From Catenaria anguillulae PL171 (lineage: Eukaryota > Blastocladiomycota > Blastocladiomycetes > Blastocladiales > Catenariaceae): a stretch of 64,000 nucleotides of DNA. Location of the stretch: NCBI GenBank assembly GCA_002102555.1, contig MCFL01000034.1, positions 1 through 64,000 on the forward strand, written 5' to 3'. Of the stretch, positions 34,441 to 46,804 are shown piece after piece. The notes beneath the pieces are model-generated. The model saw only the letters and a program-made list of their open reading frames with translations. It was not told where the DNA came from and made no database searches. The position numbers and the translations under genes were made by a program. Within the stretch, counting starts at the first letter, position 1. Every line of letters begins with the position of its first letter.

Positions 34441-35494
34441 ATGGATCAAAACACCAACAGCACTGCCCCCCCCGCTCGTCAAGCGGCAGCGGACCACCAC
34501 CAAAAGCCCGCCACCTGGCGAATCCCTAACTAATGGCCTCAAGAGCGTTAGCTTGCAGCAGCAGCAGCAGCAGCTTCCCGACGTCCGACGTGGCCGTCTT
34601 TGCCGCCGACTTTTCAGCGTCGACACGCTGCAAGAAGGACTATTCGGCCGGCGTCGGTTCCCACTTTGACAGCTACGTGACCCAGTTTGGCGCCGGCAAG
34701 GTCATTGCGCTTCGTTGGGACTCCCGAGTACATCTTTTTTGGCCTACCTGATCTGCGCAGCCAATTGTCCTTCGCTAAGTCGCTCCACCAAGTCTTGTGC
34801 AGAGCCTTGGCAGGACCAACCTAAAGTTGCTTGAGCGGTTGCTCGAGTTGCAAAAGCGGTTGCTGGATTCAAGTGCGTGGGACAAACGGCGCAAGGGCAG
34901 CCCAACTCGATGCACTTTTTGTGGCCGGCCAGGATGCCGCGGATTTGACTCAACTCCCAATCAAGTGCGCACTCGATTGTCGCGTTGGTTGATGGTCCTG
35001 CAGACGAGCTCGTGGTCAAGACGTGCCCAGTCGCCTGTAAGTAGTTGCCCGTGCCTGTTCTCGCCCAATTGGCTGCGAGGATTGATCCTCAGCGCAGGCC
35101 AGACGACATTGCACTTCCTCCAAGCGACTTTGCGGACCCGCCAGGGCCCGTAGTCAAGTTCAACTACGGCTACCCTGGTGGGACGGCCGATTTCGACGAT
35201 TCAATCGGCTCGACGCCCATTTGCCCCCAGATGCTGCGGCCATTCATGGCGGATCCTAGGGATTGTGTTGTTTGGACCGACAAGGCCGTGCAGAGTTTCC
35301 GGTGCCACATCTCGGAGCAGCTACATGCAAACAACTTATTCGTTGAGTTTGTCCGATCCAAGCAAACGTATCCGAGGACGATTGCGGAGCCGGTGGCCTA
35401 CTACTCGATGCGCGAAAAGGGGCGAATGGAAACGCCGAGGGACACGTTGCCGAGGGACGTGGCCAAAACGGCGGAAACGGTGGTGGCTGCGTAG
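34441..35494 (+). pseudogene. Broken VWA-like gene of unknown function
   Basis: Coding-like pieces follow one another in different frames. MDQNTNSTAPP is followed by a frame with RQRTTTKSPPPGESLTNG and a Gln6 run. DVAVFAADFSAST comes next, then EYIFFGLPDLRSQLSFAKSL, then SIVALVDGPADELVVKTC, and finally a 150-residue frame (from 35045) ending TAETVVAA. The segment with ADFSAS has the DxSxS shape of a VWA metal site, and the piece ending ALRWDS resembles eukaryotic VWA-like proteins. Here the frame steps are +1, at a C8 run (about 34468) and at CCC runs near 34580 and 34723, opposite to the pattern further left. Introns may explain some gaps after 34760. It could be a dying gene or a badly called one. 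Confidence 0.45.
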
Positions 35495-35908
35495 GTGCGG
35501 GCGTTTGCGTTGCAGAAGGATGGCGTGCCCGAAGCAAAAAGAGTTTAGGCACATTGTCAATTGTGGGAGGAGCAAGGAAGAGAGGAGAAGGAAAGAAAAC
35601 GAGTGGATTGCCCGTGTCGGCGGCATGGATGCGGTAAGGCAAATGTGGAATTGAGCAAAACCACGTGAGGGTGTTGCTGAGGCCAGAGAGCCCAGGTCCC
35701 AAAGTCGGTACACGCATGTGTCGTCTATTCGCCTTGTGTTGCTCTGTCCCCTTTCCCAGGCCTTTCGTATCATATAATCGTGTGCATCCAGTCATTGATG
35801 GAGCGAGAATACCATGTATACCAACAAAAACGGAGAAAAGCAAGTGAAATACAAATGCAACAATCACTGCCAGGATCTTCACCCAAACTGCCCCCTCAGA
35901 GGAGCAAA
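35495..35908. other. Convergent intergenic region
   Basis: About 410 bp between the VWA-like gene and the 3' end of the beta'-COP gene. Presumably 3' UTRs; no other feature is seen. Confidence 0.4.
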
Positions 35909-38806
35909 TCACGCCTGCGCCTCAGGTGCAGTCTCACCAGTTGGCGAGGGTGTCTTGACCCCATCCTCATTCTCCCCTTCATCCTTGCTCGCCTCGGGCT
36001 CACTTCCGACCGTGGCTGCGATCGAGGATGGCTGCAGCTCCCGCTTCATGTGCAGTTCTTGCAGCAATGGAACCGTACATAACTCGCGATACGCCGGGTA
36101 CTCGTTTGCCTTGAATCGCTTGCCGCCCAACTGCGTCTCGGCCTCGATCCACTCGGCCGGCACAGGTACGTCACCGATCGTCTCGGCGATGCGCGCGGGT
36201 ACACTCTCCCTCCATTTGGCTGTCACTTCGGGCAGCTTTGATGGTGCAACGGTGCGCGCCAACAGGGCCGCCTCGGGCACTCGGTCCGTCTCCATGAGCA
36301 ACTTGATTGCCTGCTCGGTATCACCGAGCGCCGTGTAGGCTGCAAACGCGACATTGTGCTTGCCCTCGGCGGCGGCCTTGTCTGCGACTTTGCGCAAGCC
36401 ACCGGCATTGCCCGCGGCCAAGTACAGCAACATGAGCGACTCGAGGTCGTTGGCACGTGTCATGCACTCTTCGGCAACATCAAAACGCCAAGCCGCCAAT
36501 GCACCCTCGGCGACAATCTTCCATTTTGCGGGCTGGTCCACCTTGATGGCAAGCTGCAGGGCAACATCCAACTTGCCCGCGGCCACGGCCAGATCAAACT
36601 TGTGCTCCGTGTCGGTCGTGACTTCTAGAGCCAACTCGTGCAAGCCTTGCTTTTCTAAGAACTGTCCGAGGCGGTCGCGTTCCGTCTCGGGTACGGATGG
36701 CAGCAATTGTGCCGCGGTTTCGAGGTCACCACGGAGGACGGCCGTCTGGTACTGGATCACGGTCAAGGGCAACGACCACGAGTAAAAGTTGATATCCTTG
36801 TCGCAGTAGTAGACGCGGTTGTCCTTGGCCAAGTACCCAAGCAAATGCATGGGCGCATCAAAATGCGTCAAAGTTATCACGTTGCCGCCAACCACATAGT
36901 TGAGCCGGTTGGACTGGGTCGTAAACAAGAAACAGTCGCCGACCCAGGTTCCCGTGCGCACTTGCTCAGGGACCTCGTGCACGACCGTGAACGCCTGCTC
37001 AACGCCCTCTTCGCTGGCAAGCGCCTGGGGCGTGTTGCCGAGGGCAACCCAGGCCTCGACAGAGTACCGCAGCACGTACAAGGCGTCGTCCGTGACGAGG
37101 GCAACCATATCGCCGACCTCGTTCCAATGCACGGCCTTGGCGGCCGCCTCGATCCTTCGCACGACGCGGCCCGTCTCCCAATCGTAAAACGTGACAAACC
37201 CGGCAGACGAGCGCACGGCCAGCAGAGGCCCGCTGAACATTGCGTCGGCGGCATAGTTGAGCTGATTGAGCGGCGCGGCCACGGCGCCGGGGACTTGCGT
37301 CAAGGGCTTTTCCTTGAATTGCTTGTCAAAGAGCTTGATGCGCGATGGCGACTCGCGGATGGCGTACTCGTTGGATGGCGACCAGGCAAACTCGATGGCG
37401 GAACCGTAAGCCTTGTTGCGCCAAGCGAGCGCAGTGTACACAATGTACTCACCGTCGCCCGTGACAACGACAAAGCGGCCGTTGGGCGAGTGAATCAGCG
37501 ATTGCGGGTACATTTCGCATGTGCCAAGTTCCTTGACGGGCACCACGAGGCGCTCACCGTCGGTAATGGTGGATGCCGCGGCAGGGGCAGCGGATGCAGG
37601 AGACGCAGCCACGGCCGTCGTGGATGCTTCGGAAAGCGCGCGCAAGTTGGCCGTCAAGATCTCGGAATGCTTTGCCCAAATGACTTTGCCCGATGTATCC
37701 ATGGACACGGCGGGCTCCTCTCTGCCAAGGCGGAGCACAACACACCCTTCATCGTACCCGACGGCAACTGTGTTGCTTCCCTTTTGATACGCCAGCGACC
37801 ACACGCGCTCCATGCCGTAGTTTAGCGAGTGCTCGAGCTTGTTTGTCTGTGCATTCCACACCTTGAGCGTACCGTCCTCGGCGCCCGTCAGGGCAATGGG
37901 CAGCTCGGGGTGGAACATGGTGGCCATGACATTGTTGGTGTGGCCGTCAAGAGATGCAACACACGTCTTGTTTTGCAAGTCCCAGATCATGACCTTGTGG
38001 TCGTCGGCGCCGGAGATCAGGTACGGCTTGTCACCGCCGTGGTAGTAGTCGATCGAGTTGACGCCCTTTTGGTGACCGTTGAGCGTAAAGTTGGCCGTAG
38101 GCGAGTTGATGTTCCACACTTTGATGGTGCAGTCGAGAGAGCCCGAGGCGAACGTGTTGGAGTCCTTTGGGTTAAATGCGATGGCAAAGATAAAGTGTGT
38201 GTGGCCTTCAAAGGTCTGTGGATTTAGCGTGTTTTGGAAATGGTGTTATGGCAACGAAGCAGACGATGCATGCAGACAAGAGAGCGAGCAGGAGATTAAG
38301 AAAGTACCATGATATTCTTCCATCCCTTTTCCCAATCCCACAACTTGATCAGGAAGTCATCGGCGCACGTCAGCACGAGCGGCTGTGTCGGATGCACGGC
38401 AATCGAGCGGATGTAGTCGTAGTGGGCCTCGACCTGGGTCACTTTTTCGAACGTGTTGTAGTTGTACACCTTGAGGTGCATTTCATCGCCGCCGGCAATG
38501 ATCCATGACTTGCGCGCAACAAACTTTGCTGCGCGCAGAGGGAGTTCAGAGACTTCAAAGGTTTTCACGGTTGCCTGTGAGTGAGGCGTGTCCGTGCGAT
38601 GGATGTTTTGCGTGTCAGTTGAGCCATTGCGCATCGGGCAAAAGGAACAAGAGACAGGACGGCGGGCATACCTGAGTCTCATAGTTCCACACCCAAATGG
38701 AACCATTGTACAGCGCGGCGAGCACCCAGGGCTCGGTCGGGTGAATGTCGACGCATTTCACGCGGTCCGTCCTGGCCGTGAACTTGCGCTTGATGTCAAG
38801 GCGCAT
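35909..38806 (-). CDS. SEC27: Coatomer subunit beta'-COP (Sec27/COPB2)
   Basis: This is the beta' subunit of the COPI vesicle coat, which binds dilysine cargo tails and drives Golgi-to-ER transport. Exons 38806-38672, 38574-38308 and 38215-35909 give 902 residues, close to the family's usual length, with no break. It opens with the family start [20 protein letters not shown] and the first WD blade [15 protein letters not shown]. Further WD repeats follow (for example [39 protein letters not shown]). The alpha-solenoid half continues from about residue 320, including [14 protein letters not shown]. The C-terminal 40 residues are acidic and low complexity. It is divergent from the TSNAXIP1-like gene. 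Confidence 0.96.
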
Positions 38807-39517
38807 TTTCCCCTGGAGACGACCAGACAGATAGTGTGAATGATGCCGTCAAGAGTGAGCTGCAAGATCAATGGCAGGCAGCAGAGACTCGGAGCGGCCA
38901 AACGACGGGCCGGACGACGAACCATGTTGGTTGCAGAGTGGATTGGGGTTGTTGAAGGTGGGGTGATGGGCCGAGGAGGGCAAATTGGGAGGGAGAACTG
39001 CTGATCGATCCAGGTCGTGATGTGGCGGGCAGAGCAGTCGGTTACCACGAAACAGGGGCGAGCGGCGATGGGTGGGTGGTGACGGGACAAGGAGAGTGGG
39101 CGCGGCCGTGCTTGGATCGTTGGTTGGCGGATCGCGGCTCACAATCGTATCAGAGAGGCTGGCAGTCGCTAATGCAGCATGTGCTTGGCATCCGTCGCTA
39201 AAGCGTACATTGAGCAATCTTGTACAGACGGCGCAGCAAATGTCTCGGACGAGCCGCCCGGCCAGTCAATGGGCGCGCGTCTGGCCGAGGTGGAGGCGCC
39301 AGCGTCGTTGTCACCGTCTGATCGGCGGCATTCGCTGAACCTTGGTGAAGCCGCCTTGCAAACACGTGATCGAGTGCCCAGCCTTTTTACCACGTCAAAC
39401 GCCAGCAGAACACGCGTGCATGTCCGCACACGTCGCCTCTGGCGTCCTCATCCATGGAGGAGGATGATTCTCGGATGAGCAAATGGCATGATAGGGCCCG
39501 CATTTTGAAATCCAACC
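38807..39517. promoter_or_regulatory. Divergent promoter region of beta'-COP and TSNAXIP1-like genes
   Basis: 710 bp between divergent start codons. The short frames overlap each other on both strands and are not credible genes. No specific element is recognised. Confidence 0.45.
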
Positions 39518-41269
39518 ATGTACGATCCCCGCGCCTGGCGTGCCCTCGCACGCGGCCCCGAATACATTCCGCCCCACACATCCATCCACCAAGGCGCACC
39601 TATCCGCCCTCCACCACCTTACCCAGCTCCAACCGCCGAAGCACCCGCCTCGGCCAGTACCCCAAGTTCCCACATTCAAGGCCCACCCTCTCCGACCACC
39701 AGCAAACTCTCGCGCCCGCAGGGTTTTGCGTCGTCGTCGCCGTCCACGTCCAAGTCGCCCAACGGCAAGTTTGGTGGTGGTCACCGTTACAAGCCGCACC
39801 TGGTGTTCCCACTGGACGCACGACCTGTGCGTGCCGCGAAGACGCTGACAAAGCTCCTCGACAAGCTGGAAGATGACCAGAAGCGCGACATTCATACCCG
39901 CATATCTGGGCATTTGAATCACGATAAGGTATTTGAAGGGCTGGTCAAGGCGAGTGAAAACGGAAGCGACGGGCAACAAACACAAAGGCGAGGGAGGAGG
40001 GGCCGACCAGCTGCGGCTGACAACATGCCTGCATCTGTCATTACAATCCCAGTAACCCCACCCAACGCCAGCACCGAGGAGGAGAGCAAGGTGTTTGATC
40101 CATTCCCACGGCCACACACCCCACCGCGTTCCAAGTCTCGCCATGCCGTCAAGCAGTTTACACCTGCGCACGGCTCACCAATTGCCAACGATGTGATATC
40201 CGCAGTGATTCACAAAAAGATCCGCAACCCAGATCGTGCATCGCTCTTGTATCACCAGTACATGGACGAAGTGCAAGTGGAACCGACGCCGCTGGGCAAA
40301 ATGCACGTTGCAAGCCGATACTTTGATGTCCTCATTCAAGACTTTCGGTTGTTTGCACCATTGCTATCCGGCATCAAGACGGCGTACCATGATGTAATTG
40401 AGCAGTACATTACGGATTTGAATGAGCTCGAAGCATTGAAGCGCGGGCTCATTGTGTCGATTGGTACCTCACACTCTGCTCGTCATGTTCTGTACTGCCT
40501 TGCGTTTGTACTCAATCACAATGTCTTTTTTTTTGGACGCCAAAAATGACCAGCTCGCCATCAAGCCAAAGCCGGTGCACACGACCAGCTCATTGAACAA
40601 GTAACCCAGCTGCAGCACGAAAAGGACGAGCTCGCTGCACAAGTGCGGACACTTGAGCAAATGATCCAGCACTCAAAGGACTCGCCGAGCCACGGCACAC
40701 TGGGCCGCACCGCAGGCTCATTTCATTCCCACCACGGCGGACACGTCTCGCAATCGCCACCGCCGCCTTCACATCATGCACAGGCAAGTACAACCTCATT
40801 GTCCTCATTGCACACAACCACCGCAGCAACAGGACCTCCCGCACATGCATCCGTCACATTCCAGTCGCCGCAAGGGCCGTCAGCGAGTCCGCCAATGTCG
40901 CCACGTGGACCCAGGACGCGGACGGGATCCGTCACTTCGCCAATTACCTCGCCAGCAGCCGCGCACGTGTCGGGCAAAGGCTCGGCGCGTGCAGACGAGC
41001 GCGGCAGTGCGATTGGTGAGCGAAGGGCAAGCTTTGGATCACCACCGCATGGCGAAGGATCCCGGCCTGGATCGTCGTCTGGCGGCGAGGGTGGAGTCGA
41101 GAGTCGAGGAGGGGTGCAGGGCAGACCAAGTGGGTCAACTTTGGGTAATGAAGTGACGGTGGATGGTGCCGAAGTCGATTTGATGATTGATGATGAGAGC
41201 ACCACAGTTGGCGCCGATGCTGAACGGGTGGGTGAGGTTACCGATGGAGCTGTTGCGGTTGACAACTAG
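39518..41269 (+). CDS. TSNAXIP1-like protein (cilium/flagellum associated)
   Basis: Two exons (39518-40463, 40554-41269) give 553 residues in phase. A Pro/Ser-rich N-terminus is followed, from about residue 220, by a helical region resembling the N-terminal domain of translin-associated factor X-interacting protein 1. It contains IHKKIRNPDRASLLYHQYMD, then VASRYFDVLIQDFRLFAPLL, then SGIKTAYHDVIEQYI. Exon 2 begins with a coiled coil (QVTQLQHEKDELAAQVRTLE) and continues into a Ser/Gly/Pro-rich acidic tail. Animal members are linked to sperm and cilia, so a role in the zoospore flagellum is a reasonable guess. The splice junction (donor GTACCT, acceptor CAG, phase 1) restores a continuous coiled coil. 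Confidence 0.65.
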
Positions 41270-43276
41270 GGAGTATTGCTCTGCAATCTGACGCAGTTCA
41301 AGACCAAGTTACATATGCTTTGTACTCCATTTCGTCCCAATGCTTCATCAATAATACCAGTGTATCCATGTGCTATCGATCTTTCCCGCTCGTGCGTATT
41401 CATTCCGTTCGACTCGAAGCGCGGCCAAGGCTTCTGTCACGTTCGTCAGTTTCCCTTGCCAGGTTGCCCTCCCTTCTGCCTCGAATCGATCGGTCAATAG
41501 ATCCGGTCATTTACACAATTGAACCCCATCAATGCATTTTCAGTCTCAAGTCATTGTTCAGCGCATTGCGCCACGCTGGGACTGTTTGCCAGAGCGAGCC
41601 AAGCCTTGGATTGGGCACCATCGAACGACAAGAGAGACCACGTGGGGGATATGGCATGGGACGGCAGTCTCCAGATTGACCATCGTTGCTTGTAGGTACC
41701 GCTTGACCGTGAAAGGCAATCTGGAGTTTCCTGGGTCAGCTATTGCCATTAAATACAACCATATGAACTGTGTGTTCCTCCCAACGAAAGTGACAGCCGA
41801 ACACGTCCCAGGACACGAATGGGACAAAGGTATTTGTATTATTTATTAATACACGAATGGACTTTGAGATGTGTTCATTTCAATCTCGTTCAACTCCCCG
41901 TGGTTTCTAACACTATTTCCTTCCCGCCACCACCAAGTTGACAATCTACGCAACCCGGAATATTTATACATATTTCATGCGCAACAGTTATGGATCCACT
42001 TTCTTGAAATCGAACTGACGCCGTCTGTAAACGGAAGCCACAAGACTCGCGTCCATGAATGGCAGGGATCACGACGGACGACCTGATATGTATCGATCGG
42101 CCACGCCTGGTGGCACCTTGGAGTCATGTCACTGCGACACCATGCCATTAATGGTAACGAGGTTACAAGAAACGGTGACAGTATAGGCGTAGGTATCCAT
42201 CCTGCTCACATCATTGCTATCGGACCGCCCGCCCTTCAAGCATGCTTGGTGAAGGCTTCAAAACCGAGCAAGCGACAGTGTACCAGAGCACTGCACGTCC
42301 AGTCGACATGTCCATGCGCTCATCATCGGGCCCAGTCACGCAAACCATCGAGACAGAAAAGTGCAGTACTCTCTTCTCAAATACCTCCAAAGGACCCTTG
42401 GATAGTGGCCACCCAACGCCAGTAACGTTTCGCCCAATTCTTTCGCACATCTTTCTCCTTGCTTTGCCTTGACGGACTACCTACTGCCCCGCCCCGTTGC
42501 CCAGCCAGCCATCCAGCTTTTGCTCTAGCTCCAGCGGCGGTGCGACCAACGACGTTGCTCCCCCCCCCCTTCCCCGACACTGCTCAACCGACTCCGACTC
42601 CGACCCCGACCGCGCAGCACTGGCCATCCAACCGCCACTTCTTGGCCACTGCTTGCACAGCCCAAGGTAACTTTGTGCCTGGTCCTCGCTCGCAGTGTCT
42701 TTCCGAGATCGTCGACCCGACTCTGTTTGGCGCCGTATTGATGTGCGCTCAGTTTTGTTTGCCTCCTCCCGCATTGCCTCGGTCGCTGTCATCCTGTCCC
42801 TAGTTCCCATTCTTTCTTTGTGTTGCGATTCGCTGCTTGTTTGCCGTGTGTCGTGTGGTGAAAAGATGCGTGTGCGAGTGGCAGTTGTGCCACAGCGCGG
42901 GGCGGGTGCTTGACTCAAGGGCTGTGGCTATCGGATACGGCACGCACGCTCACCATCATCACTTTGCTCTGCTTTGCTTTGCGTGCATCCGTATCCATAT
43001 CCATATCCATTCACCCCCACTCTCGCGCCACTCTACTCTGCTGCACTTACTCTCACTCTCACTCGAGGCAATCCGCTCCGCTCCGACCGCAATGTATTCT
43101 CCTCCTCCGCTCCATGAAACTGACCTCTCCACCGCCACCACCTTTACCATGGCACCGCTCGCCTTGCCTCGTCCAGCACGAGCTCCCCAGTGTGCTTCCT
43201 CAGTGAGTGACTGGCGTGCTCGCTGCCCTGGTTTTGTCAAACCACCTTCCCATCAGCCCCAACCTCTGACCGCAGC
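41270..43276. other. Long upstream region of the WC-2-like gene
   Basis: About 2 kb with no credible gene on either strand. It holds a C10 run at 42560-42569 and a TCCATA microsatellite near 42991-43010. The C/T-rich second half is probably the promoter and 5' leader of the gene at 43277, which may contain a leader intron. Confidence 0.5.
42560..42569. repeat. C10 homopolymer tract
   Basis: Ten consecutive C about 710 bp upstream of the WC-2-like start. Confidence 0.9.
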
Positions 43277-46200
43277 ATGTCGCGCCAACAGCAGCACCAG
43301 CCCTCGCGCTACGGCCATTCCCATTCCCATTCCCATTCGCATTCTCACCCCTTCGGGCCAGCGCACACCCACCCTCACCACCACCATGACGCCGACCCAG
43401 ACAACCAAGGTGGGACCGGCGGATACGCCGACATTGACGATGAAATGGCCATGCTCGGCTACCATCACTCTGGCGGTCCCTCGCCGCTCGACGACTACCA
43501 CTACCCGGACCGCCCCGTCGCGCCCGACACAAGTCTCGCCCCCGGCCAGTATCAGCAGCGCTTGATCTACCTCCAGCAGCACCAGCACCAGCATCAGCAT
43601 CAGCAACGTGCCGCCGCTGCCGCAGCTCAAGCACATGCGGCCGCCAGCACGTTTGGCCCGCCGTCAGAACATGCCGAGCCGAACGGGTGGCATGGAAGAG
43701 CTCATTTGCATTTGCACCATCATCATCCACCAGGCTACGGCAGGCATCTTCACGCACATGCTGCTGCCGCGGCCGCCAGGTATGCGCCGTATCCACCGCA
43801 AGCAGGTGCACCAGCTGCCGCGGCCGCCGCGGCTGCCAGAAGATCAGTGACAGGCTCTCCCGTGTTGGCCAAGGACCAGCACCAACTCCAAATGAACGTG
43901 CTCAAGAGCCCAACCGCAGACATGATGGCCGCCATTGGCGCCGACACGCGCAGTCATCGCTCAGGCTCGCAACGTTCTGGCCACCTCACGCATCGCTCAC
44001 CATCCACATCTTCTTTACCTGCGGCATCGGCTGCTGCGCCTGCACCTGCGCGCACGCATCCCTCCCATGTGCACAAGCACCACGCGCTGCCTCCTCGCCC
44101 CCGCGTTCACCATCCCTCTGATGCTTATGATGGCCTTGCCGCCAAATCTGCACCTGCGCCGACGAGCACCACCCCAAACCAGTCTCCGGTCATTCCCCGC
44201 CCACTCGATCCAATCTCCTTGTCGTCGCCCTCAGACTCGAATGGATACCGACCCTCGGGCTCCAACGGCAACTCTTCATCGTCCGACAATTCATCCTCGC
44301 GCCTGGCACGCACCGCCCGCGCGACCCGTGCGGCCGAATCCCGTTCTACTGCCGCACACGAAGGATCGGCCACATCGACCGACGACTCGTCCTCGTCCGA
44401 CCCAACGCGTGTTCCTGCATCGACCACGTCGTCCAGCGGAAGCAGCAGCACAAACACAAAGACTCAGAGTGCGACGTCGTCGGCACCAGAGTCGGTGCCC
44501 GAGCCGCCACCCGTGCCGCCGGTCCCGCCTCCGCAACAGCAGCAGCAGCAGCAGCAGCCACAGCCGCAGGTGGTGGTGCCGGAGAAGCGTACAAGGGCCG
44601 CCAAGCAGGGCGCTGCTGAGCAAGCGCAAAGCGCCAACAAGCAAACGGTGCCTCCTCCCGCCTCTTTGCAGTTGACAAAAGATCGCGCCTGGGCACAATC
44701 GGTGATCGAGCATGTCAGTGACATGGTGCTGAGTTTGGCGCCCAATGGGACCATCGTGTGGGCAAGTCCGTCGGCGCGCAAGGTTGTTGGTATGTGCATC
44801 TTTCTCTCTCGCGATTATCACCCCCGCCACTGCCCACGTTGGTTCTGACATGCTTGCACCACGCATCAATGCACCTTAAGGCTTCAACGCAGCCGAGCTG
44901 GCGGGCCGCCATTTGGGTGAATTTGTCCACCCAGAAGATGCGCAGCTGCTGACACGCACACTGACCGCGTCTATTGCACAATCCACGGCATCTCCTGCGA
45001 CCAACGGCACCCCGACTTCCGCCACCAGTGCGCCGCGCGACTCGAGCTTTGACGTGATGGTTCGCTTCCGCCGCAAAAACGCCGACTACTTTTTGATTCA
45101 TGTGACTGGGCGTGCCCTGCTCGTTTCCAACGCTGCCAACACCCCCACGGACCCGGCCGACTTTCCCGATCTGGTCACGTCGCCCACGTCAGCCGCCTTT
45201 CCAACTGCAGCCACACAACCCCTGGCCCCGCCCATGGGTGTTCCCGTGGCCCCCGGCATTGGCCTGCACCCGTTCTCGCTGCCTTACAATCCAGGCAACC
45301 TCATGGCGGCCGCTGCCGCGCTCGCCACTGCCTCGCCACTGCACACCTTTCCCACCGCGACGCCTGCACCTGCACGTCCGCCGCCGCTGCTCGTGGCCAT
45401 CTGCCGCGAGTACCCGCTAGGCGATCACGCCACGCAGCTCGACGAGGTTGTCGGGCTCCGGTTCGAGAACGAGCTGTTGCGCGAAAAGCTGGCGGCTGGG
45501 TATGCAAAGCGTGGGGCAAGTCCGCCGGCCGAGTCGGCGCTGTCACGTGGGGTCGGGACATCGGTGCCTGTCAAGTTGACCGAGGTGGTGTTGCCCACGG
45601 CCAATGGCGTGGCCACGCAAGGCCCCATGGTGAGTGTGCCTGGGAGTGCAGGTGAGGGAAGCGTCGGCGCGGCAAGTGTGGGCAAAAAGGGCTTGAGTGC
45701 CGCCATTGTGCCGTCGGATATCTTGCGCGTGGCGGTCGAGCGCGGCGTCATGCAACGGGCTCGCGGCGGCGCCGCGGGTGCCGACGAGGCGGCGGCCGAG
45801 GGAGATGTGGATGACAGTGAGTGGGGTGGGCCGGGGAAAGCGAGAGGAAAGGGCAAGAAAAAGGTATGTTGGGCAAAATGCAATGCCGTTGGGACACTGT
45901 TCGCTGACAAAAGGGCGTGTTTATCTGTGTTTGTTGTGTAGCGCAAGCTCAACGGCATCAAGCCCAGCGACGAGCGTGTGTGCATCGACTGTGGAGTCAC
46001 GAGCAGTTCCGAGTGGCGAAAGGGACCCATGGGCGCAAAAACGTTGTGGTATGTCTTGTCACACCAGCAGCTCACCTGTCATTGCCAAAAGGCTGACTGT
46101 CTCTTTCTCTTGGCCGATCGAACAGCAATGCCTGCGGTTTGCGCTACGCCAAGCGGAAAAAGGACGAGGCCGCTGCTCGTGCACGGGCCATGGCCGACCA

Positions 46201-46411
46201 AGCGTCATCCTCGGCGTCCTTGGATTCAATTGCCTTGGATGCCGCAAGCGCGGCAACAACCTCAACGTCGCTGCACACCGCACCCATGTCTGCTGAGGCA
46301 TCGAGCTCGTCGCTCTCGGCAGCGTCATCATCCGCGGCTCCGCAGCCGCCACCCGCAAGCGGGTCACATAGCGATCAAGCCATGGACACGGATGGGGGAA
46401 AGCTGCGGTAA
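43277..46411 (+). CDS. WC-2-like PAS and GATA zinc-finger transcription factor
   Basis: Four exons (43277-44789, 44881-45863, 45942-46048, 46126-46411) give 962 residues. The first 470 residues are low complexity: alternating Ser-His, then Gln, Ala, Pro and Ser runs. A PAS domain starts at about residue 480 (VIEHVSDMVLSLAPNGTIVW, then FNAAELAGRHLGEFVHPED). It is interrupted before its last strand by a Pro/Ala/Thr-rich insertion of roughly 75 residues. A fungal-type GATA finger of C-X2-C-X18-C-X2-C form lies at about 846-871 (CIDCGVTSSSEWRKGPMGAK then TLCNACGLRYAKR). This domain order is that of White Collar-2, the partner of the blue-light sensor WC-1. A role in light responses is therefore likely but not shown, since WC-1 is not in this window. 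Confidence 0.88.
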
Positions 46412-46793
46412 CACTCATGTTTGTCGATTGATTCGCCATTCCGTTGGCCATCTGCTCCTTCTTCCAATCTCTTGCTTCAGTTTTCTACGCATTCATGTTC
46501 TCTTTACACTTTTCCTTTGCTTTCTAAGTAGTTTGAATACATATTTCCATCTGCTGGCTCTTTCTTTTCTTTCTTGCGATGGTTCCCTGTTCAAGGTCCT
46601 GCCCGACTCCGCCCAAAAATCAATATGCAATGACTTTGTCGCATGCGGAAATTAGAGAAGTGGGTGAAGATTGCAACCTGGGCAAAAAAGGTTCATCTGT
46701 TTATCGCTGGTTTTTCCAGTTCATGAAGTGTTTTGGCAGTGCATTTTTGTTCGAGCAGCAGCGGGCCTACAGGCCCAGGGGCATGGCGGGCAA

Positions 46794-46804
46794 GGGGGGG
46801 GGGG
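46794..46804. repeat. G11 homopolymer tract
   Basis: Eleven consecutive G about 380 bp downstream of the WC-2-like stop codon. Confidence 0.9.

Noticed and set aside
36707-37825. 372-codon + strand frame opposite beta'-COP
   Set aside because: It is a shadow of the 2.3-kb conserved beta'-COP exon.
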